From Candidatus Bathyarchaeota archaeon (GTDB taxonomy: Archaea; Thermoproteota; Bathyarchaeia; 40CM-2-53-6; RBG-13-38-9), in the NCBI GenBank assembly GCA_018396565.1, contig JAGTQO010000007.1:1-20742 (forward strand): a DNA stretch of 20,742 bases, read 5' to 3'. Under the pieces are notes generated by a model. The model was not told where the DNA came from, searched no databases, and saw nothing but the letters and a program-made list of their open reading frames with translations. Positions 7,346 through 14,699 of the stretch are shown here, piece by piece; the stretch's first letter is position 1; each line of letters begins with the position of its first letter. The position numbers and the translations under genes were made by a program.

Positions 7346-8341
7346 TTAACGGTTTTTCGAATTCCTTATTAATTCTTTGACGAGCTCCAAGGATTTATTT
7401 AAGGTATTTTCGAGGTTTCCGTAGCCGTTAACTCCTGCCGCCAGAGAGTGGCCTCCACCAGCCCCCTTGATATAGTCTCCTAGAGGCTTGGCTATGTCCC
7501 TTCCCAAGTGTATCCCGGACTTACTGTAAAACTCGCTAGTCGATCGAAGGCTCAACTTCAATTCACCTTTCTCCTCCCCTCCGACTATAGCAAGATCTGC
7601 TCCCAAGCTTGTGAGTGCTCGGGCAGCGGAGGCTTGATGTGAACCTACCCTAGAGGTTGCTATGATGTATCCTTCGTAACGTATGACCTTTGATCTTTGA
7701 GCTGATTTTATTCTGGCCATTCTCTCGGAATCATCCATTGGGGCTTCAAAGAACGATTCGAAGACCTCCACCTTTGCCCCTGACCTGATAAGGTTAGCAA
7801 CAGTCAATAATGTCTTCGATGTTGCGAGCCTCAAATATCTTGTCTCATATAAGATTCCTACAAGTAGGGCGGCGGCTTCTCTCTTCTTAGGCTTCATGGC
7901 CAAGTCTCTGTAGAATCCATAAATTATCTCACATGTTGATGGCGAGGCGTCGTCACAGAATTTGTAGGTGAAAGGTCTCCTTGACTCTGATGGGTAGTGA
8001 TGGTCAACTACAACTATTGGTTTATCGATCTTTTCTACAGACTCCTGTAGGGGCCCGAGCTGTTGTAGGCTGTTTGTGTCGACGAGAAAAAGCATGTCTG
8101 CTTTACGCAGGTCTGGATTCGTGTCTGCCCTAACCTTGAATTCCTCTTTAATTTTGATTGATGTTTTGTTTAGACCCTCTGGGGTTCCTATTATGATTCG
8201 AAGTTTAGGATTGACTCTTTTCATTAATCTACTCAAAACATATGCTGAACAGAGTGCATCTGGGTCGCAGTTCCTATGAGTTAATATAGCTGCTCTTCTA
8301 GAGCTGAGAAGGGTTTTTTTTATCCTGGAGAAATTAAGCAA
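7346..8341 (-). CDS. DHH/DHHA1 family phosphoesterase (RecJ/NrnA-like)
   Basis: DHH proteins are Mn-dependent phosphoesterases acting on single-stranded DNA, short RNA or cyclic dinucleotides. In many archaea one sits at the end of this exosome superoperon. The 331 residues show motif I THRNCDPDAL (21-30), motif II VDTN (87-90), the DHH box VVVDHHYP (113-115) and the C-terminal DHHA1 glycine motif GAGGGHSLAAG near 295. At the fourth metal-ligand motif, where many family members have D-T, this protein has GILYET, with Glu166 replacing the aspartate. The start is TTG at 8341, with AGGT ahead of it. The exact substrate cannot be assigned. Confidence 0.88.
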   Translation of the reverse strand: MLNFSRIKKTLLSSRRAAILTHRNCDPDALCSAYVLSRLMKRVNPKLRIIIGTPEGLNKTSIKIKEEFKVRADTNPDLRKADMLFLVDTNSLQQLGPLQESVEKIDKPIVVVDHHYPSESRRPFTYKFCDDASPSTCEIIYGFYRDLAMKPKKREAAALLVGILYETRYLRLATSKTLLTVANLIRSGAKVEVFESFFEAPMDDSERMARIKSAQRSKVIRYEGYIIATSRVGSHQASAARALTSLGADLAIVGGEEKGELKLSLRSTSEFYSKSGIHLGRDIAKPLGDYIKGAGGGHSLAAGVNGYGNLENTLNKSLELVKELIRNSKNR

Positions 8342-8354
8342 ATTCTTTTAACCT

Positions 8355-8504
8355 TTAAAAATTTTTTGACATGCGCACTCGACAAGTGCAGCTGAACCTG
8401 AAGCATTGGATCCTACATAGACTCTTAAGATCTTTATATTCAGCCTCGAGATTTGTAATAGCTTCACCTATTCGATTCCAAGGTATGTTAAGGCGTTTGT
8501 CCAA
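8355..8504 (-). CDS. Possible small protein between prefoldin beta and DHH genes
   Basis: This is a 49-codon ORF from a TTG at 8504, overlapping the prefoldin 3' end by 17 bases and ending 13 bases before the DHH start. It encodes MDKRLNIPWNRIGEAITNLE followed by AEYKDLKSL and a short cysteine-containing tail (five Cys in about 13 residues). The first 30 residues look like a plausible amphipathic helix. It fills an otherwise empty gap in a tightly packed operon, which is the main argument for it. There is no strong ribosome binding site and I recognise no family. ORFs of this length also arise by chance. Confidence 0.3.
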   Translation of the reverse strand: MDKRLNIPWNRIGEAITNLEAEYKDLKSLCRIQCFRFSCTCRVRMSKNF

Positions 8505-8844
8505 GTCTCTCTTGGAGTCTCTGTTGTAATTCTTTAAGTCTTGTTCTAGTCCTCTCCTCCTGTTTTCCTAGAACAGTAACCCTAGTCTCAGTGAGCTCAC
8601 TCCTCTCCTTAAGTTCGCTCAGCAACTGCTGTTTGTCGCATCTTATCAGAATACTTCCAAGGTTCTTGTAAATGGGTGTATCATCAGAAGATTTCTCTAT
8701 TTCAGATATTGCTTTCTCAATTTCAGCTTTCTCAAGTTCAAGTTGCTGTTTCTGCGAGACCACTGCTTGTAAAGTCTGCTGGAGTTGTTGGAGCCTTACT
8801 AGCTGCTCCCTGAGCTGTGGGGGAAGTTCTTCTCTATCGCTCAA
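8488..8844 (-). CDS. pfdB: Prefoldin subunit beta
   Basis: Prefoldin is a hexameric (two alpha, four beta) jellyfish-shaped chaperone that passes unfolded proteins to the thermosome. The 118 residues form two long coiled-coil helices rich in Gln, Glu, Arg and Leu (about 10-50 and 70-115). Between them is the beta-hairpin segment TPIYKNLGSILIRCDKQQLL, which is diagnostic of the beta subunit. The start is TTG at 8844 with AAGG about 10 bases upstream; no ATG or GTG lies in frame before the preceding stop. Its place after Pcc1 in the superoperon is the usual archaeal one, apart from the membrane protein gene in between. Confidence 0.93.
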   Translation of the reverse strand: MSDREELPPQLREQLVRLQQLQQTLQAVVSQKQQLELEKAEIEKAISEIEKSSDDTPIYKNLGSILIRCDKQQLLSELKERSELTETRVTVLGKQEERTRTRLKELQQRLQERLGQTP

Positions 8845-8925
8845 TCGTTCAACATCCCTTAATGGTTGTTGCTGTTAAACTCACGTCCTCTTCGATATGA
8901 ATCTAACTGAGATCACCCCTAACCT

Positions 8926-9327
8926 TCAGCCTCTAGACTTTGGGATGAAATTGACCACTGCACCTCCAATGAACAGGCAAGCTGCGAAAACCATGAAAAC
9001 AAAGATTCTGTAGAATGTTAAACGAGGTTCTGTAGGCTCCTGAATTGCAAAGTAGAGTCTGTAGCTTATGAGTATCCAAATAAGGTTTGCAGGTAAATGG
9101 AATAGGATGGAGGATCTTCTGGAGAATCCGCATATTATCAAGCCGTCAACTATGAGCAGGAGACCGACCATCATTGGAAGAGCAACATTACCTGCATAGA
9201 GGGGGATGTCGCTTCTACTGACTCTCTCTTGGATGAATATTAACTCATTCACATTATATGCTGAGTATAAGGTGAATATTGCGCCTAACAGTACTAGCGA
9301 TATTCCAAGAAAGACTCTTGCACTCAT
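8926..9327 (-). CDS. Small four-helix membrane protein, function unknown
   Basis: I do not recognise this 133-residue protein. It has four clear hydrophobic segments: about 5-25 (VFLGISLVLLGAIFTLYSA), 45-68 (ending LLLIVDGLIICGF), 76-94 (FHLPANLIWILISYRLYF) and 104-128 (FYRIFVFMVFAACLFIGGAV). The loop between the first two holds a charged stretch, FIQERVSRSDIP. No catalytic motif is visible. It starts with ATG and sits 33 bases after Pcc1 and 81 bases before prefoldin beta, on the same strand. It is therefore probably co-transcribed with them. A membrane protein is not part of the usual core order here. It is too short for a typical ECF S component. Confidence 0.75.
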   Translation of the reverse strand: MSARVFLGISLVLLGAIFTLYSAYNVNELIFIQERVSRSDIPLYAGNVALPMMVGLLLIVDGLIICGFSRRSSILFHLPANLIWILISYRLYFAIQEPTEPRLTFYRIFVFMVFAACLFIGGAVVNFIPKSRG

Positions 9328-9360
9328 TCCAATCTACCTCTTTAAAACTTATTTAGCCTA

Positions 9361-9621
9361 TCATCGAAGACTGTTGAGGTTTTCAATAACTCTTATGCAT
9401 GAGAGTATTAATCTGAGGTTGGAGTTGAAAGCAGCTCTTAGAGACGGTACGCCGTCGGCTTTGATTATTATGTTCAAGGTCCTCTTCTCTACTTTTGCCT
9501 TGATAGATGCTTTTGGGTTGGGTTGAATCCTCTCATCGACGGAGATTGCCTTCCCAATCGCCCTTAAAGTGGTGAGGGAATTGAATGGGATAATTATTTT
9601 AGCTTCAGCCTTTCTGACCAT
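9361..9621 (-). CDS. pcc1: KEOPS complex subunit Pcc1
   Basis: Pcc1 is the dimerising subunit of KEOPS, which makes the t6A modification at position 37 of ANN-decoding tRNAs. The 86 residues match the small alpha/beta family: EAKIIIPF at the start, a middle strand pair (RTLNIIIKADGV), and the C-terminal helix motif SLRAAFNSNLRLILSCIRVIENL with the family SLRAAxNSxLR pattern. The frame extends to an ATG at 9633, but GGTGAT at 9631-9626 lies 4 bases before the ATG at 9621, giving MVRKAEAK. The Shine-Dalgarno sequence overlaps the stop codon of the Brix gene, implying translational coupling. Confidence 0.88.
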   Translation of the reverse strand: MVRKAEAKIIIPFNSLTTLRAIGKAISVDERIQPNPKASIKAKVEKRTLNIIIKADGVPSLRAAFNSNLRLILSCIRVIENLNSLR

Positions 9622-9626
9622 AAGTA

Positions 9627-10148
9627 TCACCATTCAAGTCTTTCGACGTAGATGGTCAGACCTCTCTCTTCACTCGTTCTCAGGTTTAATATCGTGATGA
9701 TTACTCGGCCTAAAAGATCTCTTGATAGGTGGAGGGAATACTCAAATTTTGGCTCATTCAGTTTTACTAATGGTATTTTAAGAAATTTAGAGAGGGATGC
9801 GCCCAAGGGTAGAATATCATCTGAATCGGTGGTGATGCACTCCACCTTGATCTTGAGACCCCTGTTCTTTGCCGGTGGAAGTTTGACACCTTTCAATATT
9901 ATCGATGGGGGAAAACTCCTCAAGGTTTTATTCTTTAGTATGTTGAGTTCGATCCTGTGAGGGTTCCCGGACCTCCTTTGAATAAGCATCAAACGGTCTG
10001 ACCCACTGGCCTTCATCTCATCAATTATCTGGTTGAGGCTGCGTTTCCCCCTAACTAGTCTCCTAGAATCTGGTATGACCCTAGATAATTCCTTGCATAG
10101 CCTCCTGGTGCTTTGCGTAGGGTTCCTCCCAGTGGTTACTGTTATCAC
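9627..10148 (-). CDS. Brix domain protein (archaeal Imp4-like ribosome biogenesis factor)
   Basis: Archaeal Brix proteins are related to eukaryotic Imp4 and Rpf2, which bind pre-rRNA during ribosome assembly. The 173 residues start MITVTTGRNPTQSTRRLCKE, the typical opening with the TxxR...S motif. They continue with IPDSRRLVRGKRSLNQII and the strand-rich core (DRLMLIQRRSGNPHRIEL). The start is a GTG at 10148 overlapping the L37Ae stop by four bases. Its place between L37Ae and Pcc1 is the conserved archaeal arrangement, except that the small RNA polymerase subunit gene often found before it is missing. Confidence 0.9.
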   Translation of the reverse strand: MITVTTGRNPTQSTRRLCKELSRVIPDSRRLVRGKRSLNQIIDEMKASGSDRLMLIQRRSGNPHRIELNILKNKTLRSFPPSIILKGVKLPPAKNRGLKIKVECITTDSDDILPLGASLSKFLKIPLVKLNEPKFEYSLHLSRDLLGRVIITILNLRTSEERGLTIYVERLEW

Positions 10149-10522
10149 TGAGTCTCTTCCTTTTCCTTCACCTGTTCAGCTTTTCTTCGTCTAACTCTCT
10201 TCGGCTTCGATGGTTCTGAGGGTTTTATCTCGGATTGAGTTTCTGTAGGCGATGCTCTGGATTGTATACTTGCCACAACAGATCTCTTAGATACTTCACC
10301 TATCTTTGTGGATGGTGTGTAGGCGCCTCCAGTAAACTGGTTTCCACATTTTCTACACTGCCAGAGTCCGACGCTCAGACGTTTAACAGCCATTGCTCGA
10401 CATCTTGGACATTCATGTCTTCTTCTCAGTTGTGTGAGTATCTCGACATATACTCTTCTGGGGGCTGTCCCGTATCTGGTAGATAATCCGCCTCCGAGAC
10501 TTGTCTTATGCATCCGTGGCAT
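10145..10522 (-). CDS. rpl37ae: Ribosomal protein L37Ae (eL43) with a long charged C-terminal tail
   Basis: L37Ae is a zinc-binding protein of the large ribosomal subunit. The core (about 1-75) holds MPRMHKTSLGGGLSTRYGT and a zinc ribbon CPRC...CRKC at about residues 38-60. The protein is 125 residues, compared with about 70-90 for most archaeal members. The extra roughly 45 residues (SRASPTETQSEIKPSEPSKP, then KRVRRRKAEQVKEKEETQ) are low-complexity and highly charged, probably disordered. The ATG directly follows the Rrp42 stop. Confidence 0.92.
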   Translation of the reverse strand: MPRMHKTSLGGGLSTRYGTAPRRVYVEILTQLRRRHECPRCRAMAVKRLSVGLWQCRKCGNQFTGGAYTPSTKIGEVSKRSVVASIQSRASPTETQSEIKPSEPSKPKRVRRRKAEQVKEKEETQ

Positions 10523-11335
10523 CTATGAGCCTCCGATTATCAGTGTTCTAAGCTCCTTCGATTTCTCGACGGCCAGTCCAACCGCGTTTCTTATATCATC
10601 AGGCTCGAGCTCACCCATACCCCCTTTCTGGACTGCACAGATGCATCCATCCTTATCGACTCCAATCGTCAGGCGTGTGCTCATGATGTCTTCTTCTTGA
10701 AGTTGCGGGTCCACCATAAGTGCCCTCCCAATCTTTGCAAAAGTTACCGGTACAGGATAATTGTTCATGGGTAACGGTTGATTCCCATCCTTGAAAATCA
10801 CTTCGCCATCATTGACTTCGAAATTACTCATCTTCGTATTCAGTAGTGCTGCCAACGCAGCATATGTGGAGGCGTCGATCAGGTTTCCATCGTGGTTTAG
10901 GATGTTTATGTCGATGAAAACAATGAACACTTTTTTTCCCGGGGTTATGCATAGCTTCTTCAGGTCTACTGCCTTTGACTCTCTCAGATTTCTATCTACT
11001 ATCCTCGCTAACTCTATCGAGTTCTCCCCCGGGGGGCCCAGCTCGAAAGTTGGTGAGGCTATAGGTGTGAACTCGGCGTTGACGGTGAGCACCCCCTCAT
11101 CGGGAGTGTCTGGGAACGGTTCGCCGAGCTCCAGTTTCACTCCAGCCATAACTTTAGTCTTGCCAATTGAGACCTGAGCGGAACCGTTGGCCTTCTCTAT
11201 TATGCCCCTCTCGATCCTTATCTCTCTATAGTCAGTTAGGGATCGGCCGTCTACGCGACGACTCTTGGCCGCAAGTTCCATTATCAGGTTCTGTTCGAGT
11301 ATAGATGTGATCGATGGTTTGGGTGTTATCGACAT
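10523..11335 (-). CDS. rrp42: Exosome complex component Rrp42
   Basis: Rrp42 is the non-catalytic RNase PH-fold subunit that alternates with Rrp41 in the hexameric ring of the archaeal exosome, which degrades and tails RNA 3' ends. The 270 residues begin with a helix (IMELAAKSRRVDGRSLTDYR), followed by the RNase PH core. Family segments include GSAQVSIGKTKVMAGVKLE, PGENSIELARIVDRNLRESK and DINILNHDGNLIDASTYAAL. The start overlaps the Rrp41 stop as TAATG, so translation is coupled. Confidence 0.95.
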   Translation of the reverse strand: MSITPKPSITSILEQNLIMELAAKSRRVDGRSLTDYREIRIERGIIEKANGSAQVSIGKTKVMAGVKLELGEPFPDTPDEGVLTVNAEFTPIASPTFELGPPGENSIELARIVDRNLRESKAVDLKKLCITPGKKVFIVFIDINILNHDGNLIDASTYAALAALLNTKMSNFEVNDGEVIFKDGNQPLPMNNYPVPVTFAKIGRALMVDPQLQEEDIMSTRLTIGVDKDGCICAVQKGGMGELEPDDIRNAVGLAVEKSKELRTLIIGGS

Positions 11336-12099
11336 TAGGTGCCCTCCTCATCAAATTCTGAGGTACCTTCTCTCTCAACTATCCCTTGGTATCTCTTCTT
11401 TAGGGCTTCAACCTGTAGTCCCCTAATCTTCCTACAGCCTTCCATAGCCATTGTAAATGCCTTCTCAAACTCCATAGGATTTAACTTTCCGTCCATCTGT
11501 AGGAGGGTTATCATATTCAGGTTCACCATTAGGGCTACAGGCATATCTGCGTCGCCGTACTTATCTTCTAAGTCGAAGAGGTCGAGAATTATCTCTCCCC
11601 CAGCTTTTCCAGCTGAACATGAGGATACGAGGTCCCTCATCGGTATACCAGCATCGGCTAAAGCTAGTGAAGCCGCGACTATTCCGGCGCATCTTGTTCC
11701 ACCGTCGCACTGTAAGGCCTCGATGAATATGTCGATTACGGTTCTTGGATAGTATTCAGACATGACTGCTGGCTCCAATGCTTCCCTGATCACTTTTGAA
11801 ATCTCAATCTCTCTTCTAGACGGCGCTGGGTTCTTCCTCTCTTCTGTGGAGAATGGTGCCATACGATACCTGCATCTCAACACCGCCCTGTTGGGGAGCT
11901 CTGCATGTTTTGGATGTATTTCCCTAGGGCCGTAAACTCCGACCAAGATCTTGTTCTTTCCCTGTTCAATGTAAGCCGAGCCGTCGGCATTCCCTAGGAC
12001 ACCAATCTCGAGTTTTATGGGTCTGAGCTCATCTGGCCTCCTCCCATCAAGCCTCAACCCATTTTCATCGATTAGCCTCTCTGGGTAACCTTTGATCAT
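11335..12099 (-). CDS. rrp41: Exosome complex catalytic subunit Rrp41
   Basis: Rrp41 is the phosphorolytic subunit of the exosome ring, releasing nucleoside diphosphates from RNA 3' ends. The 254 residues show the RNase PH core: RLDGRRPDELRPI, GSAYIEQGKNKILVGVYGPR, the PSRREIEIS segment that lines the phosphate and RNA channel, and DLEDKYGDADMPVALMV, which carries the conserved acidic active-site residues. The sequence IEALQCDGGTRCAGIVAASL is also highly typical. The ATG overlaps the Rrp4 stop by four bases. Confidence 0.96.
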   Translation of the reverse strand: MIKGYPERLIDENGLRLDGRRPDELRPIKLEIGVLGNADGSAYIEQGKNKILVGVYGPREIHPKHAELPNRAVLRCRYRMAPFSTEERKNPAPSRREIEISKVIREALEPAVMSEYYPRTVIDIFIEALQCDGGTRCAGIVAASLALADAGIPMRDLVSSCSAGKAGGEIILDLFDLEDKYGDADMPVALMVNLNMITLLQMDGKLNPMEFEKAFTMAMEGCRKIRGLQVEALKKRYQGIVEREGTSEFDEEGT

Positions 12100-12812
12100 G
12101 GTGTACTGCCAATCCTCCTTCTCAAAGCTTCTGAGACTCTGTCGGTTAAACCCTGTGTGTGAGCTTCACGTTCAATCATCTTTATCACATCTATCACCGC
12201 CTCTTCAGCCTCTGGAGACTTGCACATCACCAGGATAACTCCGTTCTGGCCTACAGTTAAATCACATAAACTTTCCTTCTTGAGAAGATTTATCATCGAA
12301 CCTTTCTTTCCTATTAATCGCGGAATCTTCGATGGTGATATCTTAACTACCTTCCCTCTGGTGACCCTCCCAAGATCTCTATCCCTGATAGTGAGGATAG
12401 GATCTTTTGTTCTATCGAAGGCTATCACCTTGGCCTTGATCAAGTCCCCAATCCTCAAAATACCTTCAACCTCTTTCCTAATAGAGGGCGGTCTGGATGT
12501 AGCCTCCGTTAGCGGTAGGAGGGCGGAGTATGGAGAGTGTATATCAACTGTCCAACCTGACATACCCGAATCTACCACTTTCCCTATTACAAGGTCTCCA
12601 ACATAGGGAATGTAGCAATGTTTTAAAGGTACTACAGAGAGCCGATTCCCTCTATAATCGAAGAGGCCGACTATCATTGAGTAAATCTTATCCTTCTCTT
12701 TGAATGTGTTTAGCTCTGGGTAATACTCTCCCTGGGCTAGCAACTCGCCAGGGGTAACTAGCTGCCTTCTCTGTGTGTATATTGCCACCTCATCATCCCA
12801 GCTTATGCGCAA
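12096..12812 (-). CDS. rrp4: Exosome RNA-binding cap subunit Rrp4
   Basis: Rrp4 forms the trimeric cap that threads RNA into the exosome ring. Domain order in 238 residues is an N-terminal domain with VTPGELLAQGEYYPE, an S1 domain (about 70-145, VGDLVIGKVVDSGMSGWTVD), and a KH domain (about 155-225) with the GxxG loop IPRLIGKKGSMIN. The start used is TTG at 12812, and a GTG at 12788 is also possible. The 169 bases before it, to the end of SBDS, hold no ORF I would call. Confidence 0.94.
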   Translation of the reverse strand: MRISWDDEVAIYTQRRQLVTPGELLAQGEYYPELNTFKEKDKIYSMIVGLFDYRGNRLSVVPLKHCYIPYVGDLVIGKVVDSGMSGWTVDIHSPYSALLPLTEATSRPPSIRKEVEGILRIGDLIKAKVIAFDRTKDPILTIRDRDLGRVTRGKVVKISPSKIPRLIGKKGSMINLLKKESLCDLTVGQNGVILVMCKSPEAEEAVIDVIKMIEREAHTQGLTDRVSEALRRRIGSTP

Positions 12813-12981
12813 ACTCTTCCCATACAGGTCATTTCAATACATCTCCTAAAGCTATACCTCGACTCCTTCAGATAGCAAGGGCTTGTTTAGTTCAGTCTAT
12901 GGGGTTACTAAAGGTTTCTGTATTTTTCTAGGTTTGATCTGATACGAGTAGTCGTGTAGTGCGTTTGGTATGTTAGAAAGT

Positions 12982-13671
12982 TTACTTTAATATGTTCGCC
13001 TGAACTGTTCCCTGGGTGAGTTTACCCATCTTCTCTATAAATGGGCCATATAAGCCTGCGGGCATCTCGACCGTGCCAATCCATGATCCATCAGGACTCC
13101 ATTCCTCCCTGATTATTGTTCCGAAGCTTTTCAGTGCGCCGTATGCCTTGGCCACATGTTGTGCAGGTAATTTTACTGCAATCCGCATCTGCTCCATTTT
13201 TATTGGAATTATTGGCTTCAGCATATCGATGATCTCTTTAGACTGCTCCTCTGCACTTTTGAACGGATCTATGGAGACTTTCACCTGGGATAGTGCTTGT
13301 TCGATCCTTATTGGTGGGTGGGGTGCACCCGTCCGAGGGTCTATACAGTTCTTGGATATGAAACTGATTATGCTTCGCCTCTTCTCCTCGATCAACTGTC
13401 TTCTCTGTGTCGTAGTCAACTGGAGTTCTCCATGCTTCATGATTTCCTCGGCGATTTTGATGGGTTCCGTGGTTCCAAATGTCTTCTGAAGCTTTTCAGA
13501 TGATGCTCTCGATCCTTTGCTTGCGTCAGAGTATATCTCCTCTATTGCAAGTATTTGAGGTATAGATATTTTCCTGCCCATCTTGTAGTCGAGGGCAAGG
13601 TCTGGCTTCACGAGTATCTCGAAATGTTCTCCTCCAACGGTTATGCGTGCGGTTGTGTATTTATCGCTCAT
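12982..13671 (-). CDS. sdo1: SBDS/Sdo1 ribosome maturation protein
   Basis: SBDS-family proteins act with EF-2-like GTPases to release the anti-association factor from new large subunits, and in archaea the gene is linked to the exosome. The 229 residues show the N-terminal domain (TTARITVGGEHFEILVKPDL, then YKMGRKISIPQILAIEEIYSD), the central helical domain (TTTQRRQLIEEKRRSIISFI, IDPRTGAPHPPIRIEQAL) and the C-terminal ferredoxin-like domain. Length is normal for archaea. The ATG overlaps the PsmA stop (ATGA). Confidence 0.95.
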   Translation of the reverse strand: MSDKYTTARITVGGEHFEILVKPDLALDYKMGRKISIPQILAIEEIYSDASKGSRASSEKLQKTFGTTEPIKIAEEIMKHGELQLTTTQRRQLIEEKRRSIISFISKNCIDPRTGAPHPPIRIEQALSQVKVSIDPFKSAEEQSKEIIDMLKPIIPIKMEQMRIAVKLPAQHVAKAYGALKSFGTIIREEWSPDGSWIGTVEMPAGLYGPFIEKMGKLTQGTVQANILK

Positions 13672-14414
13672 TTCTGAGGGGCCTTTTTCGCAGGTTCGAG
13701 CTTCTTAAGATATTTTTCTATCTCCTCATTCGATAGTTTCCTGAACTTCTTGGTGTCGGCTGGTATTATGGCCATCCTAATCTTCTGGGGCATCACCTTC
13801 CCTTCCAAAACTTTCGACATGCACTTTAAGGCAAGTATTATCGATTCTTCAAGAGTCAGGTCGTCTCTATACTCCGCTTCAAGTATCTCGTTTGCAGCCT
13901 CCCCACCTGCACCAATCGACCATGCTTTATAGGCTAGATAGGCGCCGCTTGGGTCTGTCCAGAACACTCTGCTGCCCTTTCTGTCTACACCTGCGAAGAT
14001 CATTGATATTCCGAAGGGTCTTACTCCGCCATGCTGCGTGTAGAGTTGTTCTATCTCTCCAATCCTCCTCGTTAGGGTCTCGACATCTATAGGCTCATCA
14101 TACATGAGCCTGTTACTTTGCGCGTATATTCTTGCTTGATCGACTAGGATGTGGGCGTCGCAGCTCAGCCCTGCAACAGCTACACCTATGTGCTCATCTA
14201 TCTGAAAGATTTTCCACATGAAGGATGGATCCTGAAGTCTAGATGCGGCCCTCTCCTCAGCCGCCAAGACTGCACCTTCCTTACAGGCTATCCCCAATAC
14301 TGTGGCGCCCCTTTTAACTGTCTCAGAGGCATACTCAACCTGGAAGAGCCTACCGTCTGGTGAGAATACCGTTATTGCACGGTCATATGCTCCTGGAGCT
14401 GCAAACATCGACAA
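13668..14414 (-). CDS. psmA: Proteasome subunit alpha
   Basis: Alpha subunits form the outer gated rings of the 20S proteasome. The 248 residues open with YDRAITVFSPDGRLFQVEYA, the hallmark of alpha subunits, whose N-terminal YDR forms the gate. GVRPFGISMIFAGVDRKGSRV follows in the core. The C-terminus is lysine-rich, and no HbYX-type tail is needed on this subunit. The start is TTG at 14414, or ATG at 14408 two codons later. A TATA-like box at 14435-14442 predicts a transcript start at about 14413, so the gene is probably leaderless. It now heads the superoperon, because the plus-strand gene at 14753 separates it from Pop5. Confidence 0.95.
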   Translation of the reverse strand: MSMFAAPGAYDRAITVFSPDGRLFQVEYASETVKRGATVLGIACKEGAVLAAEERAASRLQDPSFMWKIFQIDEHIGVAVAGLSCDAHILVDQARIYAQSNRLMYDEPIDVETLTRRIGEIEQLYTQHGGVRPFGISMIFAGVDRKGSRVFWTDPSGAYLAYKAWSIGAGGEAANEILEAEYRDDLTLEESIILALKCMSKVLEGKVMPQKIRMAIIPADTKKFRKLSNEEIEKYLKKLEPAKKAPQK

Positions 14415-14434
14415 TTTCTACACCTTTTCCATAT

Positions 14435-14442
14435 GATATTTT
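14435..14442 (-). promoter_or_regulatory. TATA-like box for the proteasome/exosome operon
   Basis: AAAATATC on the minus strand lies about 25 bases before the psmA start region. It would drive psmA and the genes after it. The call rests on sequence and spacing only. Confidence 0.4.
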
Positions 14443-14614
14443 CAATCGAAATAGGTTCAACTTCACTAAAAACCTTTTGCAGACTCCTAAGTATCATCGT
14501 CCTAGAGCATCTTATATCATGATGGTAAGCCTAATCTAAAAATTCAGATCCTGCAGTGGCCCACCCAAAACATGTGAATAAGCATATTCACAATATGTTT
14601 GCATAAAATTCTTC

Positions 14615-14622
14615 TTTATATG
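14615..14622 (+). promoter_or_regulatory. TATA-like box for the plus-strand membrane protein gene
   Basis: TTTATATG predicts a transcript start at about 14644, giving a leader of roughly 110 bases before the ATG at 14753. A second AT-rich stretch at 14634-14645 is an alternative. The rest of 14443-14614, between the psmA promoter and this one, shows nothing I can name. Confidence 0.4.
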
Positions 14623-14646
14623 GTAGCTTCAGTCAATAATATTTAG

Positions 14647-14679
14647 ATGTCGGTAGTGGTGAATAAGAGTGTGGTGTAG
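14647..14679 (+). other. Leader mini-ORF (10 codons)
   Basis: ATG at 14647 opens a 10-codon frame, MSVVVNKSVV, ending in TAG at 14677-14679. It starts about 3 bases after the predicted transcript start, so it could be translated leaderlessly. Half of its codons are valine. Its stop lies inside the hairpin at 14676-14699. Confidence 0.3.
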
Positions 14680-14699
14680 AGGTTGGGAGTCCAATCTAC
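14676..14699 (+). other. Hairpin in the leader of the membrane protein gene
   Basis: GTAGA (14676-14680) and TTGG (14683-14686) pair with CCAA (14691-14694) and TCTAC (14695-14699). This makes nine base pairs around a GAGT loop with a GG bulge. It lies between the mini-ORF and the true start at 14753. No run of T follows, so it is not an obvious terminator. Confidence 0.4.

Noticed and set aside
8926..9327. ECF S component
   Set aside because: It has four helices and 133 residues, compared with about six helices in S components. It shows no family motif and belongs to a different operon from the ECF module.
11339..11752. 137-codon plus-strand ORF, and similar ones at 10791-11177 and 12220-12606
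   Set aside because: All are opposite well-supported exosome genes and have shadow-like composition.
12813..12981. Hidden small gene or RNA between SBDS and Rrp4
   Set aside because: I found no ORF with a ribosome site and no stable fold. It may hold an internal promoter, but no TATA-like box is convincing.
13016..13489. 157-codon ORF on the plus strand
   Set aside because: It lies wholly opposite SBDS, whose protein sequence is unmistakable. It has no family-like motifs and is an antisense shadow.
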